A stretch of 64,000 nt of DNA from Elusimicrobiota bacterium (lineage in GTDB: Bacteria; Elusimicrobiota; Elusimicrobia; UBA1565; UBA9628), in contig JAUYSH010000042.1 in the NCBI GenBank assembly GCA_030696455.1, positions 1-64,000 on the forward strand. Direction: 5' to 3'. The notes below the pieces were generated by a model, which saw only the letters and a program-made list of their open reading frames with translations, ran no database searches and was not told where the DNA came from. The translations under genes and the position numbers were made by a program. This document shows, one piece after another, positions 37,469 to 46,108 of the stretch. Position 1 is the stretch's first letter; each line of letters begins with the position of its first letter.

Positions 37469-37491
37469 AGCCGCGCCGTCGCCGATTCCTC

Positions 37492-37527
37492 TTGAAGGCG
37501 GGGGGGGCGACTCGCTAGAATCACCGC
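37492..37527 (+). promoter_or_regulatory. Candidate leaderless promoter of the HEAT/cyclase unit: TTGAAG-N18-TAGAAT-N6-GTG with a G8 tract in the spacer
   Basis: TTGAAG 37492-37497, G8 at 37500-37507, TAGAAT 37516-37521, GTG start 37528. Confidence 0.5.
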
Positions 37528-38520
37528 GTGACCCTCCGCCCGCTGTTCGCGGCCGTAGTCCTACTGGCATCCTCTATAGCGCTCGCGCAGGGCCCCGACC
37601 CGCTCAAGGCGGCCCTCGCGGGGGCCAAGGCCTCCGAGCCGATGACCCGCCGCCAGGCCGCGGAGGAGCTCGGGCGGTCGCGCAATCCCGCCGCGGTGCC
37701 CGCGCTCGAGAAGCTCCTCGGCGACGCCCACCCGTTCGTGCGCGCGACCGCGTGCGAAGCCCTGGGGCAGCTGCGCTCGGCCGGCTCGGTGCCCATGCTC
37801 GCGGCGGTGCTGTCCGGCGACGCCGATCCGCGCGTGCGCCAGGCGGCGGCGGTCGCCTTCGTCTACATCGGCGACGGCGCCGCGGCCGGCGCCCTGATGG
37901 GCGCGCTGAAGGACGGGGCCGCGCCGGTGCGCCACGCGGCGATGCGCGCGCTCGGGAAGCTGCGCGCCGCGGCCGCCGTCGAGGCGCTCGCGGCGGTCCT
38001 GACCGATCCCGACGCCTCCGCGCGGAAGGTCGCGGTGTCCGCTCTCGGTGAGATCGCCTCCAAGGAGGCCGTCCCGGCCCTCTCCTCCGCGCTGTCCGAC
38101 ACCGACGCGGGGGTCCGCGCGGAGGCGGCCAAGTCGCTCGGCCTCATCGCCGCTCCCGGCGCGGCCCCGTTCCTCGCGTCCGCCCTCAAGGACGGCGACG
38201 CCGGGGTGCGCGTTCAGGCCGCCGCCGCGCTGGCGAAGGCGGGGGATGACTCGGGCCTTCCCGTCGCGTACGCCGCCCTCAAGAGCGCGGATGCGTCGAC
38301 GCGCCAGCAGGCGGCTTCGACCGTCGGGCTCGTGGGCGACGCCAAGGGGCTCGCCGCGCTGGACGCCGCCCGGGCCGTGGAGAAGGACGCCAACACCCAG
38401 GGCATGATGGACTACGCGCGCGCGCAGCTTCGCGCCCGGCTGGGTCTTTCGGAGTCGTCGAAGGCGCCCGCGAAGAAGGCTCAGCCCAAGAAGTCCTCGA
38501 CGCCCAAGGAGTCACATTGA
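37528..38520 (+). CDS. HEAT-repeat (PBS lyase HEAT-like) protein with signal-peptide-like N-terminus and Lys-rich tail
   Basis: Repeated AVPALxxxLxDxDxxVRxxAAxALGxIG units; GTG start. Confidence 0.85.
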   Translation: MTLRPLFAAVVLLASSIALAQGPDPLKAALAGAKASEPMTRRQAAEELGRSRNPAAVPALEKLLGDAHPFVRATACEALGQLRSAGSVPMLAAVLSGDADPRVRQAAAVAFVYIGDGAAAGALMGALKDGAAPVRHAAMRALGKLRAAAAVEALAAVLTDPDASARKVAVSALGEIASKEAVPALSSALSDTDAGVRAEAAKSLGLIAAPGAAPFLASALKDGDAGVRVQAAAALAKAGDDSGLPVAYAALKSADASTRQQAASTVGLVGDAKGLAALDAARAVEKDANTQGMMDYARAQLRARLGLSESSKAPAKKAQPKKSSTPKESH

Positions 38521-40574
38521 AGAACGCGAAGTCCTTTCCGAGGCGCCTGTGCCTTGCGATCTCCGTGCTGGCGGTTTTCCTCTATGTGCCGGCCACCGTG
38601 GGCCTGTTCGGGCCGCTCGAACGCATGTGGCATCGCTACTCCTTCGTCCTCCGGGCGTCTTCGTTGCCGGCCGGCGACGAGCGCCTGATCGTGGTCGCCG
38701 TCGACGACGACACCGTTCGCGCGCTGGGATTCCCCCTGCCGCGCGCCTACTACGCCAAGGCTCTTGATGAGATGACGCGGTTCGGCGTCAAGAACGTGAT
38801 TTTCGACATCCTCTTCTTCGAGCCGCGCGAGGGGGACCGCGAGCTGGCCGCGTCGATGCGGCGCCATGGAGGCGTGGTCAACCTTTACACCGCCGGCATC
38901 ACCGCGGCCTCGCAAGGGAAGGTCGAAGTCCGGCGCCCGGTGCCGCTCATCGAGAAGGCCTCGAAGGCCCTCGGCAGCCCCGTCATCGACCGCCACCTCG
39001 ACAGCGACGGCCACATCCGCACGATGGCTCTGTTCAATCCGGAGATCGAGGATCCGATCCGGGGGGGCGGCCATCCCGTGACCTCGGTGGCCGCCGCGGC
39101 GCTTTCCCTGATCACCGGCCGCAGCCTCGACGAGCTCAAGGACGCCTATCCGATCGAGGATTGGGGCTTCCTCATGCTCAATTACCGTCGTCCGATGGTC
39201 TGGCCGATGCAGCGCGACTCCACCGGAGTGCAGATCTACACGTCGCCCTACGTCCATATCTCGCTGATGAGCCTCGTCAAAGGCCTGCTGACGCCCGAGC
39301 AGAAGAAGGCGCTGCGCGGAGGGATCGCGATCGTCGGTTCCACGACCACCGGCTACTACGACCATTATCCGACGCCGTTCACGTCTCAGGCGCCGGGGGC
39401 CGAGTACCATCTCAACATCATCGACAACATCCTCAACCACGATCCTCTTCCCGCGCCGAACGTCCTCGGGTGCATCCTTCTCGTCCTCTTCATGGCCTGG
39501 GTGCCGTACTTCCTGCTGGTCTTTTCACCGATCATCGGCGCCGTCGTCGTGGCCCTGCTCCTCGCCGGGATGCAATTCGGCGCGCTGGCGCTCATGTCGC
39601 GCGGCGAGCTGATCTACCCCGTGGCGCCGGGCCTGACCTTGCTCGCCAGCTACCTCGGTCTCACCTTGCATCGCGTGCTCACGGAGGGCGCGGAGAAGAA
39701 AGCCATCAAGGCGAAGTTCGGCCAGTTCGTCTCGCCGGAGATCGTCGAGGAGCTCGCCAACGACCCCGAGAAGGCCAAGCTCGGCGCGCAGAAGCGCGAT
39801 ATGACGGTGCTCTTCCTCGACATCGCGCACTTCACGGCGATCTCGGAGAAGATGGGGCCCGAAGCGCTGATGGAGTTCCTCAATAGATACCTGTCCGCGC
39901 TGAGCTCGGTCATGCTCGACCGTCGCGGCACCATCGACAAGTACATCGGCGACTGCATCATGGCCTTCTGGAACGCCCCGCTCGAGAACAAGGCTCATGC
40001 GCGCGACGCGGTCCTCTCGGCCCTGCACTGCCAGGAGGCGATCGCCGAGCTCAACAAGAACCTCGACCCCGGGCTGCCCGAGATACCGGCGATCCGCATC
40101 GGCATCAATACGGGCCAAATGAATGTCGGCTTCACCGGGACCGAGCGCAAGCTCGCCTATACCGTGATCGGCGACGAGGTCAACCTCGCCTCCCGCCTCG
40201 AGGGCGCCAACAAGTTCTTCGGCTCGAACATCATCATCAGCGAGGCCACCTTCCAGGGCTCCAAGGACGCGATCGAGGCCCGCTACCTCGGCCGCGCCCG
40301 CGTCGTCGGCAAGGCGGTGCCGGTGCCGGTGTACGAGCCTCTCGCCGAGAAAGGGAAGTTGAAGCCCGTCTGGGCGAAAGCTCTCCCGGTATGGGAGAAG
40401 GGCGTGAAGGCCTTCTACGAAAAGAGCTACGAAGACGCGCTGGCCTCCTTCACCGAGTTCCTGGGCCTGATGCCCGAGGACGGCCCGGGCGAGCTTTACC
40501 GGAACATCTCACGAGACTACGCGGCCCTGCCCCCCGACGACTGGGACCAGGTCTTCAACCTCACGGCGAAATAG
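38517..40574 (+). CDS. CHASE2-type sensor plus class III adenylate/guanylate cyclase
   Basis: Extracytoplasmic N-terminal domain (VVAVDDDTVRALGFPLPRAYYAKALDEMTRFGVKNVIFDILFFEPREGD), TM segments, then catalytic MTVLFLDIAHFTAISEK...GTIDKYIGDCIMAFWNAP...YTVIGDEVNLASRLEG; AAGGAG upstream of a TTG start overlapping the previous stop. Confidence 0.88.
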   Translation: MKNAKSFPRRLCLAISVLAVFLYVPATVGLFGPLERMWHRYSFVLRASSLPAGDERLIVVAVDDDTVRALGFPLPRAYYAKALDEMTRFGVKNVIFDILFFEPREGDRELAASMRRHGGVVNLYTAGITAASQGKVEVRRPVPLIEKASKALGSPVIDRHLDSDGHIRTMALFNPEIEDPIRGGGHPVTSVAAAALSLITGRSLDELKDAYPIEDWGFLMLNYRRPMVWPMQRDSTGVQIYTSPYVHISLMSLVKGLLTPEQKKALRGGIAIVGSTTTGYYDHYPTPFTSQAPGAEYHLNIIDNILNHDPLPAPNVLGCILLVLFMAWVPYFLLVFSPIIGAVVVALLLAGMQFGALALMSRGELIYPVAPGLTLLASYLGLTLHRVLTEGAEKKAIKAKFGQFVSPEIVEELANDPEKAKLGAQKRDMTVLFLDIAHFTAISEKMGPEALMEFLNRYLSALSSVMLDRRGTIDKYIGDCIMAFWNAPLENKAHARDAVLSALHCQEAIAELNKNLDPGLPEIPAIRIGINTGQMNVGFTGTERKLAYTVIGDEVNLASRLEGANKFFGSNIIISEATFQGSKDAIEARYLGRARVVGKAVPVPVYEPLAEKGKLKPVWAKALPVWEKGVKAFYEKSYEDALASFTEFLGLMPEDGPGELYRNISRDYAALPPDDWDQVFNLTAK

Positions 40575-40575
40575 A

Positions 40576-41292
40576 ATGGATATCTTCTGGCGGCTGATGT
40601 TCGGCCACCTGCTCTGCGATTTCACGCTCCAGACCAACTTCATCAACCGCTGGAAGCGCACGAGCATGTGGGGCCTGCTCGCCCATTGCGGGATGCATCC
40701 GGTCGCCTACCTGATCATCACCTGGCCCTTCCTCGGCAACTACTGGATCGAGAACTCCTTCTTCAGCCTGAACGGCTGGACGTGCATCGCGATCATCTTC
40801 ATCACGCACTTCCTCGAGGACTGGTGGCGCGTCTACACCATCTTCAAGTATGGGATGCCGGACAACACCCTGTTCTTCGCGTGGGACCAGGTCATCCATT
40901 ACGCGGTGATCTTCTCCGTCGCGCCGCTCGCGGTCACGACGACCGCGACGGCCGGGTTCTTCCCGGAGAAGTGGCCCGTGCTGGGCTGCCTGTTCGTGCT
41001 CGTCACGCACGCCTGCACCGTGCTCATCTACTTCCTCGAGAAGGACTTTCACGGGGCGGATTACCCCGGCGACGACGAGAAGCATCTCGCCATGGCCGAG
41101 CGCCTCGTGCTGGCCCTCTGCTTCCTGTTCCCGACCTTGGCCGGGGCCGCGGCGCTCGCCGCCGGCTGGCTCGCGATCATGTTCTTCCTGCGCCGCCGGC
41201 GCCTGTTCGAGCTGACCGCCTTCACGTTCTACATGGGCGCCGCCGTCTCGGTGCTCTGCGGCATCGCCGCCCGAATCGTCTACTACTCCTGA
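40576..41292 (+). CDS. DUF3307-family membrane protein
   Basis: MDIFWRLMFGHLLCDFTLQTNFINRWK...HFLEDWWRVYTIF, multiple TM segments. Confidence 0.75.
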   Translation: MDIFWRLMFGHLLCDFTLQTNFINRWKRTSMWGLLAHCGMHPVAYLIITWPFLGNYWIENSFFSLNGWTCIAIIFITHFLEDWWRVYTIFKYGMPDNTLFFAWDQVIHYAVIFSVAPLAVTTTATAGFFPEKWPVLGCLFVLVTHACTVLIYFLEKDFHGADYPGDDEKHLAMAERLVLALCFLFPTLAGAAALAAGWLAIMFFLRRRRLFELTAFTFYMGAAVSVLCGIAARIVYYS

Positions 41293-41302
41293 GGAGCCCG
41301 TC

Positions 41303-42448
41303 ATGAACGATATTCTCATCCTCTCCGCCTCGCGCACCCCCATCGGCTCGATCAACGGGGCCTTCGCCAATCACACCGCGCCGCAGCTGGCGGCCAAGGC
41401 CATCGCCGACGCGCTCTCGAAATCCGGCGTGAAGGGCGAGGAGCTCGGCGAGGTCGTGCTCGGGTGCGTGATCCCCGCCGGCATCGGCCAGGCCCCCGCC
41501 CGCATGGCCGCGATCGCGGGCGGCATCCCCGTCTCCGTCGGCGCCACGACGGTCAACAAGGTCTGCGGCTCGGGCATGAAAGCCGTGATGCTGGCCTCTC
41601 AGTCGATCGCCCTCGGCGAGCACGAGTACGCCCTCGCCGGCGGCATGGAGTCGATGTCCAAGGCGCCCTACCTCCTCGACAAGGCCCGCTCCGGCTACCG
41701 CTACGGCGACGCGAAGCTGCTCGACGCGGTCCTGCGCGACGGTCTGATGGATCCCTATGACGGCGTGCACATGGGCGACTGCGGCGAGCTGTGCGCGAAG
41801 GAGCACGGGCTCACGCGCGAGATGCAGGACGCCTGGGCGGTGCGCTCCTATGAGCGCGCGGCCGAGGCCGTCGCCAAGGGCTGGTTCAAGGGGGAGATCG
41901 TCGCCGTCGACGGCATCGAGCTTGATGAGGAGCCCGGCCGCGCCAAGCTCGACAAGATCGGTAAATTGCGACCCGCCTTCCAAAAGGACGGCACCATCAC
42001 CGCCGCCAACGCCTCCAAGCTCAACGACGGCGCGGCGGCGCTCGTGCTGTGCTCCGCCAAGGGCGCGGCGGGCAAGAAGCCCGTCGCCCGCGTCGTCGGC
42101 TGGGCCACGCACTCCCAGGAGCCGAAGTGGTTCACGACCGCGCCCGCCGGCGCCGTGGAGAAGCTCCTGAAGAAGGTCGGCTGGACGGTCGACTCCGTCG
42201 ACCTCTTCGAGGTCAACGAGGCCTTCGCCGTGGTCACCCTCGCCGTGGCCAAGCTCGGCAATCTGCCTCACGAGAAGATAAACGTGCATGGCGGCGCGGT
42301 GGCCCTGGGACATCCGCTCGGCGCCTCGGGCGCGCGCATCCTCGCGACCTTGATCAACGCGCTCAAGATCCGCGGCGGCAAGCGCGGCGTGGCCGGAATC
42401 TGCCTCGGCGGCGGGGAGGCCGTGGCCGTTGCCCTCGAACTCGTTTAA
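41303..42448 (+). CDS. Acetyl-CoA C-acetyltransferase (thiolase)
   Basis: VNKVCGSGMKAVMLASQSI active-site Cys, GGAVALGHPLGASGARI, GICLGGGEA. Confidence 0.92.
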   Translation: MNDILILSASRTPIGSINGAFANHTAPQLAAKAIADALSKSGVKGEELGEVVLGCVIPAGIGQAPARMAAIAGGIPVSVGATTVNKVCGSGMKAVMLASQSIALGEHEYALAGGMESMSKAPYLLDKARSGYRYGDAKLLDAVLRDGLMDPYDGVHMGDCGELCAKEHGLTREMQDAWAVRSYERAAEAVAKGWFKGEIVAVDGIELDEEPGRAKLDKIGKLRPAFQKDGTITAANASKLNDGAAALVLCSAKGAAGKKPVARVVGWATHSQEPKWFTTAPAGAVEKLLKKVGWTVDSVDLFEVNEAFAVVTLAVAKLGNLPHEKINVHGGAVALGHPLGASGARILATLINALKIRGGKRGVAGICLGGGEAVAVALELV

Positions 42449-43925
42449 GCTCGGCTCGGCCCTCACGCTCGAAGGCCTCGAAGCGGTCGCCGCCGGCGGC
42501 CGCAGGGCGGTCCTGCCGGGCGCGGCCCTGCGGCGCGTGGCTTCCTCGCGCCGCGCGCTCGAGGCCGCGATGGCCTCGGGCGGGACGATCTACGGCGTCA
42601 ACACGGGCTTCGGCGAATTAGCGTCCACCCGGATCTCGACGGAAAGGCTCGCGCAGGTTCAGCGGAATCTGGTGCTGTCGCACGCCTGCGGCGTCGGCGA
42701 GCCGTTGGATCCGTTGGAAGCAAGATCGATTCTTTTCTTGCGGGTCAATGAACTGGCCCGGGGTTTTTCGGGCGTCCGTCCGGCGCTTGTTCGCCACCTG
42801 GCCCGCATGCTTGAAAAGAATATTATTCCGTTGATCCCAAGCCGAGGGTCGGTCGGCGCCAGCGGCGATCTCGCTCCGCAGGCGCATATGGCGCTCGCCG
42901 TCATCGGCGAAGGCGAGGTGTTTTTCCGCGGCCGCGTCGTTCCCGCCGCGACGGCGCTCAAGGCCGCTGGTCTGAAGCCCTTCGTCCTGTCCGCGAAGGA
43001 AGGCCTGGCCCTTTTGAACGGCACCCAGGCCATGCAGTCCGTCGGGGGTTTGGCTTTGCTCGCCGCGGAGCGGGTTTACCGCGCCGCCAACCTCGCCTGC
43101 GCGGCCTCGCTGGACGCTCTGACCGGGACCCCGTCGCCGTACGACGAGGCGCTCCAGCGTTTGAAGCCGCATCCCGGCCAAATATCAGCCGCGCGTTCTT
43201 TGCGCCGGCTTTTGGCGGGCTCGGAGATTCGCAGGTCGCATGTGGTCGACGATCCGCGCGTCCAGGACTCCTACTCTCTGCGCTGCGCCCCCCAGGTGCA
43301 CGGCGCGGTCTGGGACCGCCTCGTCGAGGCGCGGCGCATCGTCCAGGTCGAGCTCGGCTCGGTGACCGACAATCCCCTCGTGGCGGGAGGGCGCGTGATC
43401 TCGGGAGGAAACTTCCACGGCCAGGCCCTGTCCTTCGCCTTCGACTCGGCGGCCGGCGCGCTGACAGCCCTCGCTAATATCTCCGAGCGGCGCACCTTCC
43501 AGGTCACCGCCGGCGCCGCGCCGCGCCTGAAGCCGTTCCTCGCCGCGGACCCGGGTGTGGAGTCCGGCTACATGATCGCCCAGTATGCCGCGGCCGCGCT
43601 CGCCTCCGAGAACAAGACGCTCGCGCACCCCGCCTCCGCCGACTCCGTGCCGACCTCCGCCAACAAAGAGGACTTCGTGTCGATGGGCATGTGGTCGGCC
43701 CTCAAATTCAAGAAGGTCGTCTGGAACGCGGCCCAGGTCGTCGCCATCGAGCTCGTCTGCGCCGCCCAGGCCATCGAATTCCACCGTCCCCTCAAATCCG
43801 GCAAGGGCGTCGAGGCGGGCCTGGCGGTCCTCCGCTCCCGCGTCAAAGCGTCCAAAGGCGACGAAGTCCTCTCCGGCAAGCTCGAAACCGCCCGTGAATT
43901 GGTCTTATCCGGCGCCTTTGATTAG
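42429..43925 (+). CDS. hutH: Histidine ammonia-lyase
   Basis: GVNTGFGELA, SRGSVGASGDLAPQAHMALAVIGEGE (ASG MIO motif); TTG start overlaps the thiolase end. Confidence 0.93.
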   Translation: MPSNSFKLGSALTLEGLEAVAAGGRRAVLPGAALRRVASSRRALEAAMASGGTIYGVNTGFGELASTRISTERLAQVQRNLVLSHACGVGEPLDPLEARSILFLRVNELARGFSGVRPALVRHLARMLEKNIIPLIPSRGSVGASGDLAPQAHMALAVIGEGEVFFRGRVVPAATALKAAGLKPFVLSAKEGLALLNGTQAMQSVGGLALLAAERVYRAANLACAASLDALTGTPSPYDEALQRLKPHPGQISAARSLRRLLAGSEIRRSHVVDDPRVQDSYSLRCAPQVHGAVWDRLVEARRIVQVELGSVTDNPLVAGGRVISGGNFHGQALSFAFDSAAGALTALANISERRTFQVTAGAAPRLKPFLAADPGVESGYMIAQYAAAALASENKTLAHPASADSVPTSANKEDFVSMGMWSALKFKKVVWNAAQVVAIELVCAAQAIEFHRPLKSGKGVEAGLAVLRSRVKASKGDEVLSGKLETARELVLSGAFD

Positions 43926-43934
43926 GTGTCAGGC
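43925..43934 (+). repeat. Partial copy of the GGTGTCAGGC element between hutH and hutU
   Basis: GGTGTCAGGC immediately overlapping the hutH TAG stop, identical to the outer arm of the 53335 inverted repeat. Confidence 0.55.
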
Positions 43935-43946
43935 CTTCAAATTCGT

Positions 43947-43958
43947 TAAATTCGGCAT
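43947..43958 (+). promoter_or_regulatory. Candidate leaderless -10 upstream of hutU (TAAATT-N6-ATG)
   Basis: TAAATT 43947-43952, CGGCAT, ATG 43959; no obvious Shine-Dalgarno. Confidence 0.4.
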
Positions 43959-45608
43959 ATGAGAACCATTCGAGCGGCGCGCGGACGCAAGTTGACCTGC
44001 AAGGGCTGGCAGCAGGAGGCGGCCCTGCGCATGCTGATGAACAACCTCGACCCCGAGGTGGCGGAGCGTCCGCAGGACCTCGTCGTGTACGGCGGACGAG
44101 GGAAGGCGGCGCGGAACTGGAAGTGCTACGACCAGATCGTGGCCTCGCTCAAGGTCCTCGAGAACGACGAGACTTTGCTCGTCCAGTCCGGCAAGCCCGT
44201 CGCGGTGTTCAAGACTCACGACCAGGCGCCGCGCGTGCTCATCGCGAACTCCAACCTCGTCGGCAAGTGGGCGAACTGGGACCATTTCGACGAGCTCGAC
44301 AAGAAGGGGCTCATGATGTACGGCCAGATGACGGCCGGCTCCTGGATCTACATCGGCACTCAAGGGATCCTGCAAGGCACGTACGAAACCTTCGCCGAGG
44401 CGGGGCGCCGGCGCTTCGGCGGCAGCCTCGCCGGGAGGACGGTCGTGACCGCCGGCCTCGGCGGCATGGGCGGGGCGCAGCCGCTGGCGGCCACGATGAA
44501 CGGGGCGGCGTTCCTCGGCGTCGAAGTCGACCCGACGCGGCTTCGCTTCCGGCTGAGAACGAAATATCTGGATGTCGTCGAGGAGAATCTCGACGCGGCC
44601 CTGGCGCGCGTGACGCGGGCCAAGGAACGGGGGGAGGCCCTGTCGGTCGGATTGTTGGGCAACGCCGCCGACATCATCCCGGAGCTCGCGAAACGACGTT
44701 TTCCGGTCGACATATTGACGGACCAAACGTCCGCGCACGATCCTTTGTACGGATATATACCGCGGGGATACGATGTCAGCACGGCCTCCCAGCTGAGGAA
44801 GAAGAATCCGCAGGAGTACGTCAAAAAGTCTATTTCATCGATGGGACGCCACGTCGAAGGGATGCTCGCCCTCAAGAAGCAAGGCGCGGTCACCTTCGAC
44901 TACGGCAACAATATCAGGGCGCGCGCCGTCGAGGCGGGCGTCAAGAACGCATTCGACATCCCCGGCTTCGTGCCCGAATACATCCGTCCGTTGTTCTGCG
45001 AGGGGAAAGGGCCGTTCCGCTGGGCGGCGCTCTCGGGTGATCCGGAGGACATCCGCACGACGGACAAAGAGGTCCTCGCCGCGTTCCCCAAGAACGAAGC
45101 CCTCAAGCGCTGGATCGAATTGGCCGGGAAGAAGGTCGCTTTCCAAGGTCTGCCGGCCCGGATCTGCTGGCTGGGGTACGGCGAGCGCGCCGAGATGGGC
45201 GCCCGCCTGAACTGGCTCGTCAAGAAGAAGAAGGTCGGCGCGCCGATCGTGATCGGACGCGACCATCTCGACTGCGGCTCGGTGGCCTCGCCCAACCGCG
45301 AGACCGAGGCCATGCGTGACGGCTCCGACGCCGTGGCCGACTGGCCCATCCTCAACGCTCTGCTCAACACCGCCTCCGGCGCCTCCTGGGTCAGCTTCCA
45401 CCACGGCGGCGGCGTCGGCATGGGCTACTCGCTGCATGCCGGCCAGGTCACCGTCGCCGACGGCACGAAGGCGATGGGCGCGCGGCTCGAGCGCGTGCTG
45501 ACGAATGATCCGGGGCTCGGCGTGGTGCGGCATTTCGACGCGGGCTATCCGCAGGCCAAGGCCTTCGCGCGAAAACATAAATCTCTGAAAATCCCGATGG
45601 CGAGGTAG
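43959..45608 (+). CDS. hutU: Urocanate hydratase
   Basis: [59 protein letters not shown]. Confidence 0.95.
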   Translation: MRTIRAARGRKLTCKGWQQEAALRMLMNNLDPEVAERPQDLVVYGGRGKAARNWKCYDQIVASLKVLENDETLLVQSGKPVAVFKTHDQAPRVLIANSNLVGKWANWDHFDELDKKGLMMYGQMTAGSWIYIGTQGILQGTYETFAEAGRRRFGGSLAGRTVVTAGLGGMGGAQPLAATMNGAAFLGVEVDPTRLRFRLRTKYLDVVEENLDAALARVTRAKERGEALSVGLLGNAADIIPELAKRRFPVDILTDQTSAHDPLYGYIPRGYDVSTASQLRKKNPQEYVKKSISSMGRHVEGMLALKKQGAVTFDYGNNIRARAVEAGVKNAFDIPGFVPEYIRPLFCEGKGPFRWAALSGDPEDIRTTDKEVLAAFPKNEALKRWIELAGKKVAFQGLPARICWLGYGERAEMGARLNWLVKKKKVGAPIVIGRDHLDCGSVASPNRETEAMRDGSDAVADWPILNALLNTASGASWVSFHHGGGVGMGYSLHAGQVTVADGTKAMGARLERVLTNDPGLGVVRHFDAGYPQAKAFARKHKSLKIPMAR

Positions 45609-45610
45609 AT

Positions 45611-46108
45611 ATGGCCAGCGACTATTCCTTCGACTGCGTTTCCGACGTGGACCTGAACCTCGTCTCCGAGGTGATCGCGGTCGCGATCAAGGAGATCCAG
45701 AACCGCTTCGACCTGAAGGCCGCCAACGCGACGATCGAGCTCGTCGTGAAGGACAAGAAGATGATCATCCGGGCGATCGATGAGTTCAAGGTCGAGCAGG
45801 TCTACGACGTGCTGCTCACCCGGATGGCCAAGCGCGGCCTGCCCATCAAGAACCTGACCAAGAGCAAGCCCGAGGCCGCCCTCGGTCAGACCTCGCGCAT
45901 CGACGTGACCATCCAGAGCGGGATCCCGACCGACAAGGCCAAGCTGATGCAGGCCGCGATCAAGGAGAACAAGCTCAAGGTCAACGCCCAGATCCAGGAC
46001 GGTCAGCTGCGCGTGACGAGCAAGTCCAAGGACGAGCTCCAGTCCACGATGAACGTGCTCAAAGCCGGGAAGTTCGACCTCGACCTCCAGTTCAAGAACT
46101 TCCGCTAG
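45611..46108 (+). CDS. yajQ: YajQ family nucleotide-binding protein
   Basis: MASDYSFDCVSDVDLNLVSEVIAVAIKEIQNRFDLK...NKLKVNAQIQDGQLRVTSKSKDELQ. Confidence 0.93.
   Translation: MASDYSFDCVSDVDLNLVSEVIAVAIKEIQNRFDLKAANATIELVVKDKKMIIRAIDEFKVEQVYDVLLTRMAKRGLPIKNLTKSKPEAALGQTSRIDVTIQSGIPTDKAKLMQAAIKENKLKVNAQIQDGQLRVTSKSKDELQSTMNVLKAGKFDLDLQFKNFR

Noticed and set aside
74-37468. Giant ORF as an assembly fusion of several genes
   Set aside because: Repeat classes run continuously without internal signal peptides, stops or RBS-start pairs; a single signal peptide and a single C-terminal FlgD-Ig domain fit one protein. Cannot be fully excluded without reads.
20720-37570. 5,616-aa minus-strand ORF as a gene
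   Set aside because: It is fully antisense to a CDS with clear domain repeats; the translation is low-complexity Arg/Gly/Ala/His-rich with no recognisable domains; best explained by high GC3.
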